A stretch of 64,000 bases of DNA, taken from NCBI GenBank assembly GCA_000328365.1, contig KB305864.1, forward strand, positions 104,646 through 168,645. Direction: 5' to 3'. The notes beneath the pieces are model-generated. The model saw only the letters and a list, made by a program, of their open reading frames with translations. It was not told the origin of the DNA and ran no database searches. The DNA is from Capitella teleta. Lineage: Eukaryota; Annelida; Polychaeta; Capitellidae. Each line of letters opens with the position of its first letter. Position 1 is the first letter of the stretch. Positions 1 to 12,800 of the stretch are shown in pieces. A program made the translations under genes and the position numbers.

Positions 1-3000
1 AACTTACAATGGGCAATGTGTGCATGGGATGGAGGAGTCGACACCCACTGTCAAGAGAAGAATGGTGTCTGGATGTGCGACTGGGGAAACAAAACAATGG
101 GCAATAAGTCTATGGCATACACCTCCATGCCAATAGGAATGAAGAACCAGAGCGATCATTGGGGCAAGTGTTCATTCAGCTTTGGTGTGTGGGCTAAATG
201 TAAGGCAGGGTTTACAAGCATAGAAGAATGTCACATGGGTAAAGGTAAGGGCCTGACAGAAGCCACTGAAAAGTATTGCGATTGGGGCAAAAACATGACA
301 ACGAAATGCGTACGTGACATGAATGGCTGGAAGTGCGATAACAGTAGCATGTCTAACATGAATGCAACCAATGGAAACTGGTCACAGTGCCACATGGACA
401 ATGGAACATGGGGTTGGTGCACTCTGGGAAATGGAAAGCCATGGTGCATGTGGGGGAAAAAGCACAGTGAGTAAACCACTATTAGTTTTGACATTATTTG
501 AGAAATTGAACCTTTCAGGAATGTCGCATTCTAAATCCGTGATGTGCAGCTGGCACAGCAAGGTGTGGAGTCGATGCAAGTGGAGCGATGAGAAAGGCTG
601 GCGCTCTTGTTCCTGGCACAACCGCAAGATGATGAACAACAGTGGTGCTGATATGTCAGGAAATGGCACCATGATGAATGGCACCATGATGAATGGCACC
701 ATGAACGAGCCACACTGGGGACAATGCGTCAAAGACGATGGCGTTTTCGGAACATGCACATTCGCCAATGGCTCCATGGGAGCATGTAACTGGACCACTG
801 ACCCAAAAGAATCTCAACCACACAAGTGGGCACGCTGCGAGTGGAGCGACAACACCATCAGCACTTGCCACTACAAGAACAACTCGTATAGAGGCTGCAA
901 GGGTGGAGGCATCGATGGCAGCTGGGGACGTTGTCAGATGAGCACAGGATTCTGGGCTCAATGTCAGTTGCTTAATGGTTCCCTGCACAACTGCACGTGG
1001 GGTGATATGAAGATGAAGAATGAGAGTGACGACTGGCACTTCTGCTTCTGGGACAGAGGCTACAGCACCGAGTGCTTTGGCACCAACAAGAGTAACTGCC
1101 ACTCGGTGGCCATCCCCAATAGCGCTGCTATGGATCCTAGCGGCTGGGGGATGTGTGCATCGTCCATGGGCTCATGGGGCTTCTGCAACAAAGACACCAA
1201 CACATGCTACCAGGGTACAATGAAATCGGGTATGTTCGCCTTTTTCATGAGATTTTGAGAGTTCTAAACCAAAATAGCATCTCAGGGGGTTCGAATGATT
1301 ATGGGCTATTTCCTGAAACGCAGTGGGTAGAATAAGCTTGTCACTAATGTTTATGAATCGTGGGTAGCAAGTTCTCAATGGCTGTAAAATGCTTTTGCTC
1401 TCTTTCAAATGAATAGTTTTAAGCTGTCGTTATTGCAGCCATGAAATCTAAGAATTTTGATTACCTGGTATATTTTATACATTGTAATATGTATTGAGCC
1501 TTATTAAAATGACAAAGCGCTTTACCTCGTGTAAGATCATAGATAATACATCAATTGCTTGTCAATTTACAGCGGTAGTTGCCAAAAGTTTCCAAATCAT
1601 AAAAAATCCGTTGCATGCATGGTCAGCATGAGGTATCCATCATAACAGCTGAAAATTATCTCTCATGGCCTATAATGATTAACGCTCTATTCTCTAACTC
1701 AAATCATGCATCCACTTTGTGGACCCTGATTCTCTTGCAATTCAGATAGTTAGTAGTATGACAAGTGCCCATATCCCAAAAACGTTGAGCATTTAGGTCA
1801 AAGACATATTTGATCAAAATGAACATTATCTCTGTTCTTTACCACAGTAAATGTGATGTGCAGCTGGCACAGCAAGGTGTGGAGTCGATGCAAGTGGAGC
1901 GATGAGAAAGGCTGGCGCTCTTGTTCCTGGCACAACCGCAAGATGATGAACAACAGTGGTGCTGATATGTCAGGAAATGGCACCATGATGAATGGCACCA
2001 TGATGAATGGCACCATGAACGAGCCACACTGGGGACAGTGCGTCAAAGACGATGGCGTTTTCGGAACATGCACATTCGCCAATGGCTCCATGGGAGCATG
2101 TAACTGGACCACTGACCCAAAAGAATCTCAACCACACAAGTGGGCACGCTGCGAGTGGAGCGACAACACCATCAGCACTTGCCACTACAAGAACAACTCG
2201 TATAGAGGCTGCAAGGGTGGAGGCATCGATGGCAGCTGGGGACATTGTCAGATGAGCACAGGATTCTGGGCTCAATGTCAGTTGCTTAATGGTTCCCTGC
2301 ACAACTGCACGTGGGGTGATATGAAGATGAAGAATGAGAGTGACGACTGGCACTTCTGCTTCTGGGACAGAGGCTACAGCACCGAGTGCTTTGGCACCAA
2401 CAAGAGTAACTGCCACTCGGTGGCCATCCCCAATAGCGCTGCTATGGATCCTAGCGGCTGGGGGATGTGTGCATCGTCCATGGGCTCATGGGGCTTCTGC
2501 AACAAAGACACCAACACATGCTACCAGGGTACAATGAACAAAAGTGAGTATCCTTATCAGTTATTTTTACAATTACTACTTCTTGGTATTTTTGTAGCCA
2601 CTGTGTTGTGTAGCTGGGGCCCAGGTGTTTGGAGCAACTGCGCTTGGAGTAAGAAGGGTTGGGACAAATGTTCATGGTATAAGAATCCCAACAAGCTATC
2701 AGATAAGAATTCCAGCGCCACTCACTGGGGACAATGCATAAGAGACGATAAAGTTTGGGGCACCTGTTTGTTTGCCAATGGGTCAATGGGTGCATGCAAC
2801 TGGACAACTGACCCAATTGAATCAAAGCCCAGAAAATGGGCGAGATGCCAATGGCAGGATGACTCCAGTAGCATATGCTTCGAAGGAGACACTGGTTTCG
2901 GGGATTGCAGCAGCCGTGGAGTGGGAATCGGCAAGTGTATCTTCAGTACTGGAGTATGGAAAAAATGTATGATGAATGGCCGCACTCTTGCAAACTGTAC

Positions 3001-3852
3001 CGGAAACAATGACGACAGCTTCAGAAAAGATTGTTTCTGGGACAATGGGTATTCTACCACTTGCCATGATTCACAAGGGAAGAACTGTACCCATTCTACG
3101 ACTATGAGACAGACTCCTGCTGCACCCGTGTGGGGAATGTGCTTTACAAGTAACAATAAATGGGGATGGTGCAACAAGGTTAAAATGGAGTGCTACTTTG
3201 GATCTTACAACGCTAACGTTACGGGTCGTCTTGCAAGTGAGTATTCACGTGAAATAACATGTTAGCATTTCTTGACGTCCCCCGTGCCCCACAGATGACA
3301 TGACAGAGATGAGAATCCACCCTGCGATGTCAGTCGTGAAGGCCAACTATCCTGCTAAGTTACTGTGCAACATCCTTGAAGTTGCTTCCAGCAAGGACAA
3401 GCCAATAATCAGCTGGCACTTCCCCAATGGCACCAAGATCCATAACACTGGACTTCGTGGCTTCCGTCAACAAGACAGGTTAGGCTTCGATGCTTTCTGA
3501 TGTACCAACAGCCACACCCATTTCATAACAGATTCCAGACAAAAACTCTGTATTCTGTGGACAGTGGAGAGTACATGTCTAGTCTAGCCATGTCTTTAAC
3601 GAACCCTGAGATGAGTGGCTTCTTTGAGTGCCACGCTGCATACAATGGCAAGAATGTGATTGCAAAGACGCTGGTTCTCATTGAAGGTACGATTGACAAT
3701 GCTTAAGTGAATGCATAGCAACCATGCTGTTTTTCGTAGTCTGTGGTACTGGATCGTACAAATGCGGAGACAACGAGTGCATTCCAAATCGGTGGGTCTG
3801 CGATGGAAGAGCCGATTGCAGCAACCTCAGTGACGAGATCAACTGCATCTGA
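1..3852 (+). CDS. Secreted Trp/Cys-rich tandem-module protein with C-terminal Ig-like and LDLa domains (5' end outside window)
   Basis: Seven coding exons fit one reading frame: 1-466 (open at the left edge), 519-1229, 1848-2543, 2598-3236, 3295-3478, 3532-3686 and 3740-3852, giving 987 visible residues and a TGA stop. All introns are GT-AG and are phase 1, except the phase 2 intron inside the Ig domain. Exons 1-4 (about residues 1-837) are tandem modules of about 25-30 residues with the pattern W-x2-C, then G-x-W-x2-C, then C-x-W; exons 2, 3 and 4 hold six modules each. N-x-S/T glycosylation sites are frequent. Residues about 838-950 look like one Ig-like domain (LLCNIL, ISWHF, GFFECHA). The last 36 residues are an LDL-receptor A module with six cysteines and a CSNLSDEINC calcium-site motif. 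I do not recognise the Trp/Cys module as a named family. An extracellular role, such as adhesion or recognition, is inferred from module type and phase-1 introns. The start codon and any signal peptide lie upstream of the window. Confidence 0.8.
539..1224 (+). repeat. Duplicated exon segment, copy 1 (686 bp)
   Basis: This stretch lies within exon 519-1229 and matches 1853-2538 at all but two positions by direct reading: one synonymous change in a Gln codon and one Arg to His change. It begins 20 nt inside its exon and ends 5 nt before the exon's 3' end. The flanking introns are unrelated to those of copy 2. Confidence 0.95.
1853..2538 (+). repeat. Duplicated exon segment, copy 2 (686 bp)
   Basis: Near-identical partner of 539-1224, lying within exon 1848-2543, with 5 nt of unrelated exon sequence on each side. 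The 618-bp intron between the two exons (1230-1847) has no obvious match to the other introns of the gene. Confidence 0.95.
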
Positions 3853-3993
3853 ATCTGACGGCCTTTTTACGTAGATTGGGCATTAAGTAATCAGTTGAAA
3901 TTGAACATTCATTGGCTGGCCATGAACGGCAGTTTCATTTCATTAAATGCTTTGTTACTTTAGGTTATAATTTGTAAGCTTGTGAAATTCTGA

Positions 3994-3999
3994 ATTAAA
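3994..3999 (+). terminator. Poly(A) signal variant (ATTAAA) of the Trp/Cys-module gene
   Basis: ATTAAA lies about 140 nt after the stop codon and is the best candidate for the 3' end of the transcript. The assignment rests on position and motif only. Confidence 0.4.
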
Positions 4000-6900
4000 G
4001 GCGGCCTTTTAGAAATTGAATTTTCTTGGGTTTTTGTCGTGCAAAGTTTACCCAATCGAATGTCCAAAACTCAAACGACTCCAATTAATCAGATCATGAT
4101 GTAAAAAAAGCTTTCATGTCACGAATAACAAGCAAACGTCGGAAGTGAATTATAAAACTGACCAGTGAGTTGAATCCGTGCTAAAATACCTTTCTTTTGC
4201 AATATACAAAGGTTGTTAAAAAAGTTATCGCCCTAGCATACAATGCGTAAAACCAGCGACTTGATATTTGGTAGATAAATGGAACAACAATTCATAAGAT
4301 CAAAGCTGCTGCATTATTTTCTTGAAACTACTAGTTTTTGATTGAGTGCACTTCAACCGATAGCACTGTATGGAAAGCTGATTATTGAATTAACGGTTCG
4401 TATCCTGATTCCTCTGCCTCTTGAACCTCCATTGATGTACTCGTACTGGGTTGGTATGTTGAACAATAAGAGGAAAAGAAAAAAAAAAAGAGAATATTGT
4501 ATGGTTTCGGCCAATGAATCATTATTTAATGGAATGAAAGGAAGCGGAAGATCACCCACCTTGAAATTAAATACACAACACAGTCCTGCGGATCGCTCGC
4601 TTTCTCGCAGCTGTGATGCCTTCCGGATGCAAGTTAGTTGTCAAATAGTTTCAAATGTCCCTCAACTCGGAATTATTTGGAGCTTTCCTCGTGATTAAAA
4701 ATGCACTTGTCCCAAAGTTACTTATATACGAAACAAAATGAACTCTTGTGATCGGCGCATTAGGTCTATCTACCTTTCCGAGTGATTCCTCGCGAAATAG
4801 ACGAAATCGACAAGAATATATTTCAAACACTTTATCATGTGTTAAGCTCCTTCTGCAAATCTGTCTTCCTTCTTCTCACTTTTTCTTGTCGATTGAATAC
4901 AGTTATATATACACGATTACAAATAAAATGCTACAGTAGAGGACCACGTCATACTGCATGGATGGACAATAATATTCGTATGATACAACATTAAAGGACC
5001 TCATGTCAAAGACGCAATAGTAATAAACACAAAGCACAGAAACTCTTGTCGTGTGTATCATACATGTTATGTTCAAGAAAGGAAGTCCCATTTTGTCAAA
5101 ATTCAGAAATGAATAAAAGATATAAAAAATAAAACAGTAATCAAGTGGAGATGTGATTCGAACCCTTAACTCTACACTTCATAACCATACCATGTTACAC
5201 AAAACTACATTTGAGACGGTTGGGAGGTGACCCAATTGTTGTGAGTGATGTGCTCTAAATGTACACAAGACTAAATTACCGCCCGGACTATATGTAACAG
5301 ACTGTATAGTCCAGGGGGTAGCTAGCCCTAGTTTCTACCACATAGAAAATATATTACATGCATCTGGATAGGTAGTCCTACCAAGACTACCTTTCCCAGG
5401 TAATTGCTAGGAATAGTTCTTGGACTACTAGTACCTTTTCAGTCGGACTATGCACGCCGTTACACCGGCGCATTGTGATAATTCGATCAGAAAACCACAC
5501 AACCATTTAAAATAATTATTTCGCAATCTGTGATAAATTGTAATGCGATATGGTAAAAGGCATATACTTGGGGCATATGTTAATTAATGCCTTACAATTT
5601 TGTATATCGGCTTAATTAGTTTTACAATTTATCATACATCCCTAACATGTAGCCCTAGGTCTCTGAGAATTTGTCCTAGTTCCAAAATATTGGCTACATC
5701 CATATATTTATGCATAGATGTGAATAACTTCAAAATTCCACTATAGGGATAAGTGGTGCTCTTTCGGGAAAATAAAATATTGAACGCGAATGGTCTTGTT
5801 ACGCAAAATCTTGCCAAAACGTAAAAATACACTGAAGTATACAGCATGAACATACATCTAGCCTTTCATCTGAATTAACCTACAGTGCTGCATGCCCAAA
5901 AGCCTCAAATGAGTCATGAAACGTTATGAACCGCAAGTACAATCGACTATTATGTTTAGAAATGACAATAATTATGATTGTGTGCGTTATATCTGTACAA
6001 TTATAGCAAGTTTACGACCGATCGTTGTGCTCCGAGATTGTTGCTTGCGAAGGTCTCTGCCCTCAAGTGTCTCCAGATCATAACGTTTTCGTGAGCAATC
6101 TGGAAACATATACATGTAGTAGCCTACATCAATACAGAGGTCAGTGGTTTGGGACCTAACAGCATTAGATAATTATCCCTAGCCACTCCGGTTGTAGTTC
6201 CATTCGGCCTACACTTAGCATTAAGAAGGGAATTAGGCGTCATGTTTTTCGAACATGGCGTGGGGCCTTCAGCGCTGTCTGCAACTCTAGCGCCGATGAC
6301 AGCAATGGTAGCTAAATACTTTTATGACTATATTGGTTCAAGTATGCTGTGTCGCAGAGAATTTGCGCTGGTCTGAACGTCATGTAAAAAGAACAACCCA
6401 CGCTTTCAGAATATCCCCCCCCCCCCCTATGAGCGGAGCTAGCCGCGACAGTTTCTGTGACAACATAAATATTCTTTTCGCTCAACAACTTCCGAGAATT
6501 GCTTCTGAGTTCAACACTGGATGACTGATGAGCTATAAGCGATGCCGCACCTTCATGAGCCACTGGGGCAATGATTTCATCATGCACATGTAATAACAGT
6601 AATAACAGTATACGGGAGTACATACTCCAATAATGAAAAATAAACGCCATTTGAAAAATATTCACGGATTTATGCATGGACACAAGCAGTTTGACAGATC
6701 GACGATGAACTGCCCGTATGAGGAAGCGAAATCGCATTCCACTCAATTAGCATTACGCAGATTTGGCCTATTTCCAGGATTTCACCTGTTTATGAATGCC
6801 TCCAGCGTTGACATGTCAAAAGCTTTCACATATAAAATATCGAAGGCCTCTTTCCGGACTTGAAGGGGTTTAATCCGGTTCTTTATTGAATATATTCGTG

Positions 6901-8142
6901 TGAGAATACACCTGGAAATAGCATAATTAATTTAACCATGAAAGGCCTTGTAAACATGAAAATATTATTATATGTTCCCCATTGCACAATTGTGCTATTT
7001 ATCTTCGGGGTCTTGAAACATCAAGCGTTTGAATGGCCCGAGGAGGTAACCAGTGTCGGAGAACTGTTCAAAGACGCCTGCAAGGTCGGTGGTCAGCTCC
7101 ATATCCCCAGTGGTCAGCGCTGAGTGTTCTCAAGGAAAGCATGCTAATCAACTGTCCCGTTTCCCTATACAATAGTATTAATGAAAATATGTGACATCTA
7201 TTATGTATATTCTTTAAAACTATAATTAATTAGTGGATATATTTACCAATGATAATGAAAACATTGCACTGTGATATTGCACAACAATGCACTTAAAAAA
7301 GATATACATGTTCATAATTAGAAACAGAATATGTGTGTGTGGCATCTGGCGTCCATCAACAGCTCTTCTCAACTCGTCCCCTCGAGAACTTCCTGCAACC
7401 AGTTGATAATCCGATTTTCCAGTTGGTTCTCGAGGCACTCGGCCCATGCGTTGCAACCTCTCTGCGGCGTTGATCAAATCCAATTTAGCCGCCTTGTGCC
7501 TCCTTTGAGTCCCTTTCCCTCTCCGCCTCCCTCCTATGAACTGACCGCCCACTCTCCCCTCTACCTCTCTGCCTATATTAGAAGTTGCAGGATGCTCATT
7601 GCGGCCACATTGTGCGAGCTTCGTTGATAGTGTTTACTTTCTGAGAAGTCTGTTCGACGCCTGTTTCTTGCAAGGTTTGTAACCTTTGTTTTGCTTGTTC
7701 AGGTTGAGGGAGCAATTTGGTATTCAGTACTTGTTCTGTTTATTCTTTTTATATATTTTGCAATATCAACTTATTCATTGACTACTTCAGAATCTATTTT
7801 TGAATATATTTGTTTTACAATAATCAGCTAATATCGCCTGCGTATTTTTACATATGAATAGTTTTTTTTTTTTTTTTTATCACACCAGTTATGGCTGAAA
7901 ATGCGTATAGGAGCTCTTTTTGAGCCATGTGGAGGGCATTTGCGAGTACACTAGGGTGAACAATATTAAAAGTTTAGATATTTGTATATTTATGGAATAT
8001 TTGAAGAATGTTTCTGAGGATATTTTCATATGGTGTTGGTGTTTTCTTGTTGGTCGAGTCACCAATAGAATACTTTTAGTATCTAAGTGCCGTAAAAAAA
8101 ACCATCCATCCAATCATTAATTCTTGTTGGACTTCTCGGGGG
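4000..8142. other. Intergenic stretch, no supported gene
   Basis: AT-rich sequence with short open frames that lack coding character or convincing splice sites. The frame at 6938-7123 starts with a hydrophobic segment (MKILLYVPHCTIVLFIFGVL) and could be a small secreted peptide, but nothing else supports it. A tRNA-like B box (minus strand, near 5166-5176) does not sit in a foldable tRNA. Confidence 0.5.
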
Positions 8143-8335
8143 TCTCGGTGCACGCCTGTGGAATGCTCTGCCAATGAGCCTCCGTAAACCAATGACTTTC
8201 TCTACTTTTAAAAAGAATTTGAAAACGCATTTTTTTTAGAATTTCGCAATGACATGGCTTTGTGAAGCGCATAGAAATGCATCATCCATCATGTTGCGCT
8301 ATATAAAATAAAATCAAATAAAATTCAATGAGATG
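8143..8335 (+). mobile_element. 3' end of a non-LTR retrotransposon (LINE remnant)
   Basis: The frame across 8150-8240 reads ARLWNALPMSLRKPMTFST and KKNLKTHFF, the WNxLP-type carboxyl end typical of CR1/L2/jockey-like reverse transcriptases. It is followed by a tail with GCGCTATATAAAATAAAAT and then A/T-rich repeats. Only the last part of the element is present, a 5'-truncated copy. The tail resembles that of the LINE ending near 41000. Confidence 0.65.
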
Positions 8336-8665
8336 AGATGTGACCATGGATTGTGGGTGACAATAGGGAACATCGTCCTAATGCAATAGAGCTCTCCTCT
8401 TAATGTTTAATTTTTGTGCAACCACATTAATGCTATACAGAGATATGATCGCTTGGAAATTACGGTGAATTAGGTGTTGGATATTGTCATTTTAGTTCGA
8501 TTGTTTGGTTTGGTTTGGTATAGAAATTAAAACATTTGAAAATTGAAATTATAATCGCTCTCGAACATGTGTGGAAATTTTTTTTTTTTTCTTTCTTGCG
8601 AATAATCTACTAACGAAGATATTACTGGAAACCAGAATGGAGACGGCAATAATTCTGCTAGGAAT

Positions 8666-8672
<7 letters not shown>

Positions 8673-8696
<24 letters not shown>
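8673..8696. repeat. Poly(T) tract
   Basis: An uninterrupted run of more than 25 T residues around this position. A similar shorter T run lies at 7861-7879. Confidence 0.9.
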
Positions 8697-9480
8697 GGCC
8701 TGAAATGTCAGATACTGTTCTCATTGAAAAACTACGTGAAACTCTTTATTATTTCATTGAATGTGTGAGACACAAGTAAGACACAGTAGTTCGGATGAGA
8801 GAAATCTCGCCTTTATCTTGTTTCAAGTTACATGTACTTGTACTCTGTATACCGAGATAGAAAAATAATAATTTTAACTGATCTTATATAATTGATCACA
8901 TATTCATGACCTTTTGATCATAATTATAATAAATACGCTCAAACTTCATACAGTTTTATTGCATACTGGTCAATGAAACTGATTACTGCGAATCTACGAA
9001 ACCAGTCAAACCACCTAGCAGATTACACGAAAGAAATTCTTCAAAAGGAACTTCGTCATACGCGACTCTCCNGGAAAGATTTCGTCGCTTGCGCTCGAAG
9101 CACTTGAGTCAATCAAGGTCACTGATGGCCAAATGGAGGATGGCGATTTGTCCCTGTGATAAATTAAATCGTTTGCCAGGCTCGAGCTGTAAAAGCATTT
9201 AATCAGTTCTTGTTTGAATCGGCAATTGGGCGATGAATTCAAATCAATTGCAAGGGATCTAATTAAATCAATCCGCAAAGCGCTAGAAGACAAATTCTCG
9301 GAATTAGCAAATGTTTTGGGTTTTTTTGTTTTTTTTTATTTTAGGGGGTGTTTTTTATTTCTTGGGTAGGGTGGTGTTATTTATTGGTTTATATCTTAAA
9401 TGCCATTTGTCTCAATATTAATCGGACATTGGTCAAATTTTACGTTCTTTGTGACCAGAAAAAAAAAACAAACAAAAAAA

Positions 9481-9560
9481 CAAAACCAAAAAACAAAAAC
9501 AAAAACAAAAACAAAAACAAAAACAAAAACAAAAACAAAAACAAAAACACACACGCACAC
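9481..9560 (+). repeat. (CAAAAA)n hexamer array passing into a short CA repeat
   Basis: About nine consecutive CAAAAA units followed by CACACA-type dinucleotides. It is simple sequence that produces a spurious Lys/Asn-rich open frame. Confidence 0.9.
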
Positions 9561-9887
9561 ACACTAAATGTTTGGAAATTAAATCCAACCCCCCTCCCCC
9601 CCCCCATTACACGACATAAATGCGTTATTGTTCCAAATTTAAACCCATTGATGAGTTACATTACCGGTACAAACGAAGCGCTGGGTGGATTGGTCAGTAA
9701 CCCACGATATATCAATAAAAAAAAGTGCGAGCTTTCCCTTGTAACTACCTTTTTGACATGCTGTGAATCAGGTTGCAAATGTTGTTTTGAAGGAAGGTGA
9801 CCTGGTTGATCACTCTCCTCAAAATAGTCCACGTACCCTCAAATTAAATATCTGATATAAGCTTCTCATTCTTCAGAAACCGAAGCC

Positions 9888-12800
9888 ATGTCATTCGCAT
9901 CCGTTCTTGCTTACATCACATGTTTCTTGGCCGTTGCTATGGTGACTGCTGGTCCATCACCATGGAAACTTGACGTCAAGGACAAACAGCTACAGGAGCA
10001 ACTGTGCTTGATGGCATGTGGAGCCTGCTTCGATTCTACGGTAAGTGAAATTATTGTAATATTTGATGAAACATAAATGATCAACATTCGAATATACCTA
10101 AATCCACGGATTAGGATCCTAACAAATACGATTAAAATTAAATGCATTCCAAGTTACGATAATCTATTCATTTATAATGCACAAACATTTCGTTTTAATC
10201 ATGAGAATGGTTTACAAATACCGAACCACCCTGAACATATGTTTGAAATGCATCAATTCGGTTTGCTATAGACTACGCATATTATCACTGAATTACGAAG
10301 CATGTATGTTGTGCATTTACTTCCTGTATGTTGAGTAAATTACTAGTAACTGAATTTCTTAAAGTTTTAAAAAACTGGAAGAAACTCTGGACCGCCGTCT
10401 TAATTGAAGTCATGCAATGCGATGTCTATGGCTGTAAATCACTTCCGCAGAGCTTAATCTATCGCCATGGTGAGTGGCTTTACGGGAACAAAGCCCCTAA
10501 TGACTCTATAATGACCATCTTACGAGATATTATATAATATCTCATTCTATTCAGTGCATTCATCCATCATCTCTTGCACCTGTGTATACAGATTTACAAT
10601 CTAACGATGAGGATATAATAATAATTAGTAGTTGTTCCTATCTCATAATATCCTATAAGTATAAACTGACAATGCGTAATCTGAGCTTCGTGCATGCAAA
10701 AAAAAACAGGTGAGTGTCTCATCAATAATGCGCAAAATTAAGATAGCAAAACTGGAAATGAAAATCTATGATTGTGTTAAAAGTAATGTGTTACCACCAA
10801 AACCATTAACACTCCTGCCTCCCATTGAAATATGTTTCAATTATTCACGTCCCCTCCCCTCCTCTATACCTGTTCGGGGAAATTTCTCCGATTTTAAAAA
10901 GGGTAAAAAGAGAGCTCAGAACGGAGGTCCTGAAAGAAATCCAATTTCATTCCTTCTTCCGGTTTGTTTGATCTTTTGTGGGGAGTTGGGGTTAATTAGT
11001 CCAGGTGAGAAAATGAAGCGATTCTTGACCTTGGTGTATGAGCAACCATGGTCCGTCCTTGTCGCAGAATAAGGCTGTGAATTGATGAAGCCTTGGCCAT
11101 CCATTCGTGCGGCCACGAAAGTCACAAGCTGAGTTTAACACGCCTTTTCTTGCAGACGCAATCTCTCCTCTTGAAAGTGCGGAAGAATGACGCGCACTTT
11201 GAAGTCTTGACTCACAATGACGCTTCCTTCATTTAAATAACAGTGGTTTTATTTGCGTTCATTGTCATGTCGTATTTCTGGTTTGTTGGCTGCGTGTGAA
11301 TTTATTCGGGGATCTTCTTCACTTCTTGTTAAGAGCATACAATAACCTCAGTTTAACACGCCTTAATTGTTGCATAAGATTCAAGTCGAATTTCAATGGA
11401 AACAGATTGGAGAACGGTGTCATATCGGTGTACTAGTGAGAATAGATATATTGATAATCGAACTATAGAGATCAGTCGTTTGAGGCTGTATCCAACTTCA
11501 TGTTGTGCTCAGTGTCATTTCAAGTAGGAAAAAGTCAACCAGAAGGAGTCTTTGTATAATGGAAGCCTGTCAATAATTCAGACGGTCATTCTGTCGTTTC
11601 CGCGTGGGCCACATGAGAAATTGAGTTTAGCTCTGAAGGAATAATTGCAGCCCGATGACGCCATGACTGATCGGTCTAAAAACCCAAGCAATGGTAATTA
11701 CATGAGACGCCTGCTGCTTTCGCTCAACACAAGAAGCTCAGTTGATGCAAACTGATTAGAAGGCTTTCGCCTTTTTCTGGTTGTCTGTAGTTGGGGTTGA
11801 ATTGTCCTAAAGGGTTAAAACTGAGCAGCGTCTATATTGAGAGAATCGCACAATCAACTAGTGATTTACTTTCTGGTTATCACATCGCAGATTATGTTGA
11901 TATGGAATACGTAATATGAAGTAGTAATTATTAATTGAGTACCCGAGTCTTTTGCTGAAATTGGGCGTTTATTTATTTCAATTCATGTGATTCCAAGAAC
12001 CCAAGACGCTAATTACATGTGACATAATTATTGGTAATAATTATTAGGTTCATCATATATTCAACTAAATGAACCCCTAGTATGTATTGCGCATTAACTA
12101 TTGGGGTAAATGGTGACATTAATTGTCCCAAGAAGGCAAAATAAATCAATATATATTAGAGGGTCACGCGAAAAGTTTCAAACCTATAATTGGAGAAAAA
12201 TCGGGTGCTATAGACTCTATAGTGCGATTACAATCTGAATAAATATAGTACTCCAAATATTTTGTGAATCTTCATTTTATTGCAGTGGTAATTTTGTTGG
12301 ACAAATTTCACTTTTATCAATAACACGTGAATACCAAATATATTGAATCACAAGACTTTTCCTCAACAGCTGAAACTTGCGTTTTCGTCCCTTTACTCAA
12401 AGTATGTAATGTGTGTAAAATTCAAGGGAATTCTGAACGCAATCAGTGTGAATAATAAAGTCGTTCCTTGAACGGCTACCTTCTGCTTTCGAGCCAAATT
12501 CGAGCAGTATTCCATAGCAACGCTCTACCCCTTTCAAACTTTCAGAGTGGCTATAATAGTATATGCTATCCATTAAATGCAAGATTTAGGGTAAATGATT
12601 TAGATATATAATACAAGTAATGAAATACACGAAGAACCAGTTAAAATTCAACCTAATATGCGACACACAAATCCATTAATGGGCGCTGTTTTCATTTTTT
12701 GTTTTCCGGTTTCTAAATGCTTTTTGGAAAGGAAAAACTGCAAACAAAATTAATGGCGTTGCAGAATGCAAACTGAGCAAATAGAAACGTTGCTTGTTTT

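Noticed and set aside
656-1102. Long minus-strand open frames opposite the Trp/Cys exons (also 1970-2416)
   Set aside because: They are antisense shadows of the module exons, repeated because the exon itself is duplicated.
5140-5215. tRNA-like B box (GGGTTCGAATC on the minus strand) suggesting a tRNA gene or tRNA-derived SINE
   Set aside because: The T stem and acceptor stem do not pair and no A box lies at the right distance; no SINE body could be delimited.
6938-7123. 61-residue open frame with a hydrophobic N-terminus, a possible secreted peptide
   Set aside because: No family match, no splice or poly(A) support, and short hydrophobic frames are common in AT-rich DNA.
9348-9800. 150-residue open frame
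   Set aside because: Its middle is translated (CAAAAA)n repeat; no coding character outside it.
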